This document shows, one piece after another, positions 57,109 to 60,000 of a DNA stretch of 60,000 nucleotides (position 1 is its first letter; the number at the start of each line of letters is the position of its first letter). The position numbers and the translations under genes were made by a program. The notes under the pieces were generated by a model. The model did no database searches. It was not told the origin of the DNA and worked only from the letters and a program-made list of their open reading frames with translations. This DNA is from Nymphaea colorata. Its lineage: Eukaryota; Streptophyta; Magnoliopsida; Nymphaeales; Nymphaeaceae. Where the stretch lies: NCBI RefSeq assembly GCF_008831285.2, contig NC_045143.1, forward strand, positions 9,001,503-9,061,502, written 5' to 3'.

Positions 57109-58530
57109 TTAAGATGAATCAATGGTATAAAAATCAGAGCACAAGGGCGATTGAATTCTGCTTGAGTGCTTTATGTGATATACAATGAGCAACAATGCAT
57201 TATACATATGTATAACAAACAAAAAAATTACATACAGCAATGCAAAGATATCAATGGAAACATGGATAACAATCAAAGGATGTAAGTTTGGAAACATGGT
57301 GCCGAATCTAATTTTCCATCGACAGTACATTTGAGATATAAAATCAGCTGAAAGGCTGCTTCCATGTGAGGTTGCTGCAGATTGCACATGAATTGGCTAA
57401 GAGAGTACACCAAGTTTTCCAAGGAGGCACAACCATGGTCATTGGTAAGCTTGTGAAGTGTCTCCATTGGAACATGAAATGGGAACACCAAGATATTCAA
57501 CTTGGTCAATCCTATCAAGTATGCATTTGCATTGAGATAAATAGCGATGAACTATTTGAGTGCTCCAAGATCTTTGAATTGCAGTAGACTATCAATATTA
57601 GCTTTGAGGAACTATATATCACTGGCAACAAATATGATATAAAAAATAAAATTAAGATCAAAGTGCAAGGATCACCTATTTTCTATGAAAATAAGGAATA
57701 AGCAACCTTTCAATTGTATGAAGTCCAATTTGCATCAGAAAGATGATGGCATGGAAAACTAGCATATTATCATGGTATTAGGAGAAACAGTAGAGAAACC
57801 ATCCTTGTGTTGGTATGGAATTTCTACTTCAATTGAGTCTGATGAAGGAATGGGAAACAATTGTCATTGACATCACGAAAAAATTGGAAAGGGAATTCAT
57901 TTTCATAAAACATTACATCGTAGCTTGTAAATAAGACATTATTATCAAGAACATAAAATCCATGTCTAATGAAATATGTTTATTGTCGGCATAATAAAAC
58001 TCCCCAAACACTTCTAAATGATTATATTTTGGAATTTTATTGCATAACATTTTGTATGGTATTTGTCTATTATGTAATTGAGAGCGGAGCCGATTTGTGA
58101 GATATTTGGTGGCCAATATGCATCTTACCCAAAATTTCATGGGTAATCTCACTTGAAATCTCGTTGCACAACAAAATTAAGAAAAATTTCTATGTTTGCA
58201 TTCAATTATATATCCATGAGAAAGTTGCAACATGAATCAAATGAGCAGAAAGCATGTATATAGTGAGCATATATAACAAGGGCACCTAAACAATCTCAAA
58301 TGACTATACTTTGGAATTTTTATTGTATAAAATTTCATATGAAGTTTTTCCATTATGTGATTGAGATTGGAGCCGATTTATAAGATACACAGTAGTCAAT
58401 ACGTGTTCTCCCCAAAATTTTATAGGTATCGCTTGAAAATCTCAAGGCACTAGCAAAATTAAGCAAATCTCTGCGTGTGCGTTCAACTACACCACTTTGT
58501 TAGAGAGTTAAATGCTGCTGATTTGTTCTC
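57109..58530 (-). mobile_element. Decayed Ty1/Copia fragment, antisense, with duplicated integrase segment
   Basis: On minus, 58152-57913 reads LPMKFWVRCILATKYLTNRL and YNHLEVFGEFYYA, the C-terminal part of a Copia integrase. 57600-57270 gives an RT C-terminal piece (SLSQFMCNLQQPHMEAA..LILYLK). A second diverged copy of the integrase segment lies at about 58301-58455 and continues into an ERKHR-like region near 58490. No LTRs were found. Confidence 0.7.
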
Positions 58531-59065
58531 TTTTGAGCCATCTATGAAATCATTTCAATGAAAAAATTAATTATTCCATTATTCTGATCAAATTTAACAT
58601 TTAAAACTTGAGTTTAAAATTGTGTTAGAGCTGAACTAGAATTAAAATGTCAAACAATATTAACGCTTCAAATTTGTAATGCATAAGATAAACCCAAGTT
58701 CTGTGACTAAAATAAATAATGCATGGTTAATTTAGGAAATTTAAATATAATTCAAGTCAATAATTATAACTGACTGGCGAAGAAATTTGCCTCAGATCGT
58801 CGCGCAAGGATAGATACGACAAGGTGACAATTCTCACGGAACTGGAGAAGTGTATATTTCCACAAAATCTACTTGTAAAAGGAAGACAACGCGCACTCTT
58901 TCCTCAGTTACTTACATGGTTCATGGACATAACTAGCAGAAATATTTTAAACTAATCAAAGGGCTAAACTTAGAATTTCACCAGTTTCATGAATCAATGT
59001 TAATGAAAAAGGTTACCATCCATTTCAGAAATATAAAATGATTGTGATGTCTACATGATGATCTC
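58531..59065. other. AT-rich flank, nothing recognised
   Basis: No ORF, repeat boundary or known motif could be supported in this stretch. Confidence 0.4.
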
Positions 59066-59265
59066 CAAAGGAGTTGGCACAACGGGATCAAACAATGGCT
59101 GGTAGGCGACTAGTTTTCATTTCAAATCCCCGATGTACCAACTGTAAACGAAAGACTACTGATGTGCAAGTTGAAGTGCAATTGGGATAGCATCTCGAGG
59201 CACCAAAACAAGCCCTGTAGTCTGGGTAATAAAAGGTTGGGTGAGGACTTCGGCCTTCTTCAAAC
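59066..59265 (+). repeat. SINE-like dispersed repeat, copy 2
   Basis: TGGCACAACGG (near 59075) fits the Pol III A box TRGCNNAGYGG with one mismatch. ATTTCAAATCC about 40 bp downstream fits the B box GGTTCRANNCC apart from its first bases. The 3' part matches the copy at 30178-30345. This is the layout of a tRNA-derived SINE; the 3' end is not clear. Confidence 0.5.
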
Positions 59266-60000
59266 AGTAAGTCAAACCCCACTCACCCATATTGATACAA
59301 TGAGTTCCTTTGAACATGAATTCAAATTAAATTGGTATATCTCTATAAGATTTTCTAAGAGAGAAAGGCTGAACTGAAAGTTCAGGGGACAAGTGGACCC
59401 CAATTGAAACTGGGTTTGAAATTGAAACCCTAATCAAGCCAATTCAAGCCGAGACCAGTCGCATTCTAGAGTCGAACCGCTCAGCCTGATTTGTGTCTTG
59501 ATCTCTATCCGGCTATCCAGGGTTGGTCTACCGGAGATTGACTAGTTTCGCTCGGAGACTCCCTCAATTTCCTAACCCGAAACGGTGCGGATTGCCAGGA
59601 GGCCGACGGGTACCCGACTCGATGTTGACCCACGATAATAGTATGATAGAGCCAGCCTGAGTTCATGGGCTGCCTGGCCTAACAAGGATCAGACAATAAG
59701 CTGGCTTGTCTCAACTCCAGCCTCTCCTTCCATGCAGTGTTTCAAACTCTTCTTAGAGGAGCACACCATCACTGACCACAGGATCATGCTGACTAGCAAC
59801 TACGTAATCAGTAGCTAGTTAGGCCGCCGGTGTTGTCAGCCTGGGTTTTCACATTCTGCCGGCCCATATGGTCGGCCTGCTTTTCTATTCTTGCACAAAA
59901 GTTTAATTCATGAATCCTTATAAAAGTATGCAAAATTTTAAAATTTATGATGGATGTTTCAAATCAGACATACCCTTATTTGCAGGCTTTTGTGGATATT
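59266..60000. other. End of window, more GC-rich patch without a gene
   Basis: Sequence at about 59440-59700 is richer in G and C than the surroundings (for example GGAGGCCGACGGGTACCC). It might be part of an LTR or a gene leader continuing past the window. No ORF or domain is visible. Confidence 0.35.

Noticed and set aside
1-60000. CRISPR arrays, bacterial operons, rRNA or tRNA genes
   Set aside because: No spaced direct repeats, no Shine-Dalgarno-led gene sets and no cloverleaf or rRNA signature were found; the window is plant nuclear DNA.

Overview
This is nuclear DNA from a flowering plant. Genes have many GT-AG introns, AT-rich non-coding DNA surrounds them, and Ty1/Copia retrotransposons are abundant. 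The four protein genes belong to plant families: a plastid-envelope POLLUX-like channel, the ribosome-assembly factor EFG1, an EDEM-type GH47 alpha-mannosidase and an E+ class PPR protein. The species cannot be named from the sequence alone.

Layout. (1) 24-27421, +: the 3' part (15 exons, 487 codons plus stop) of a PEC1/PEC2-type ion-channel gene whose 5' exons lie before the window. Three of its introns are swollen to about 5.1, 10.0 and 7.0 kb by retroelements. Intron 1 holds a decayed antisense Copia that was itself hit by a 179-bp solo LTR and by a 1.1-kb insert of unknown type. Intron 2 holds an older antisense Copia with both LTRs and a CATAT target duplication, and inside its integrase a younger sense Copia (7936-13326). 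Intron 7 holds another sense Copia (19816-25019). (2) 27422-32325: intergenic, with simple repeats, a dispersed SINE-like repeat and a LINE reverse-transcriptase remnant. (3) 32326-32680: a nearly perfect 178-bp tandem duplication just upstream of EFG1. (4) 32816-36551, +: EFG1, 7 exons, 337 aa. (5) 39590-51048, +: MNS4-like GH47 mannosidase, 17 exons, 651 aa. (6) 51049-53623: degenerate tandem repeats and an antisense LINE fragment. (7) 53624-55549, +: intronless E+ PPR gene, 641 aa. (8) 55550-60000: no intact gene; an antisense Copia remnant with a duplicated integrase segment and a second copy of the SINE-like repeat.

The four genes are all on the + strand but act in different places (plastid envelope, nucleolus, ER, and a plastid or mitochondrion), so they do not form a pathway. 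The order channel-EFG1-mannosidase recalls the Arabidopsis At5g437xx block from memory and may be ancient microsynteny. I found no clearly new system. The observations I rate highest are a stem-loop conserved between the LTRs of two different Copia families, the duplicated EFG1 upstream region, a cluster of three stop codons in an otherwise intact Copia reading frame, the nested insertions inside one host gene, and a 96-codon antisense ORF in a mannosidase intron.
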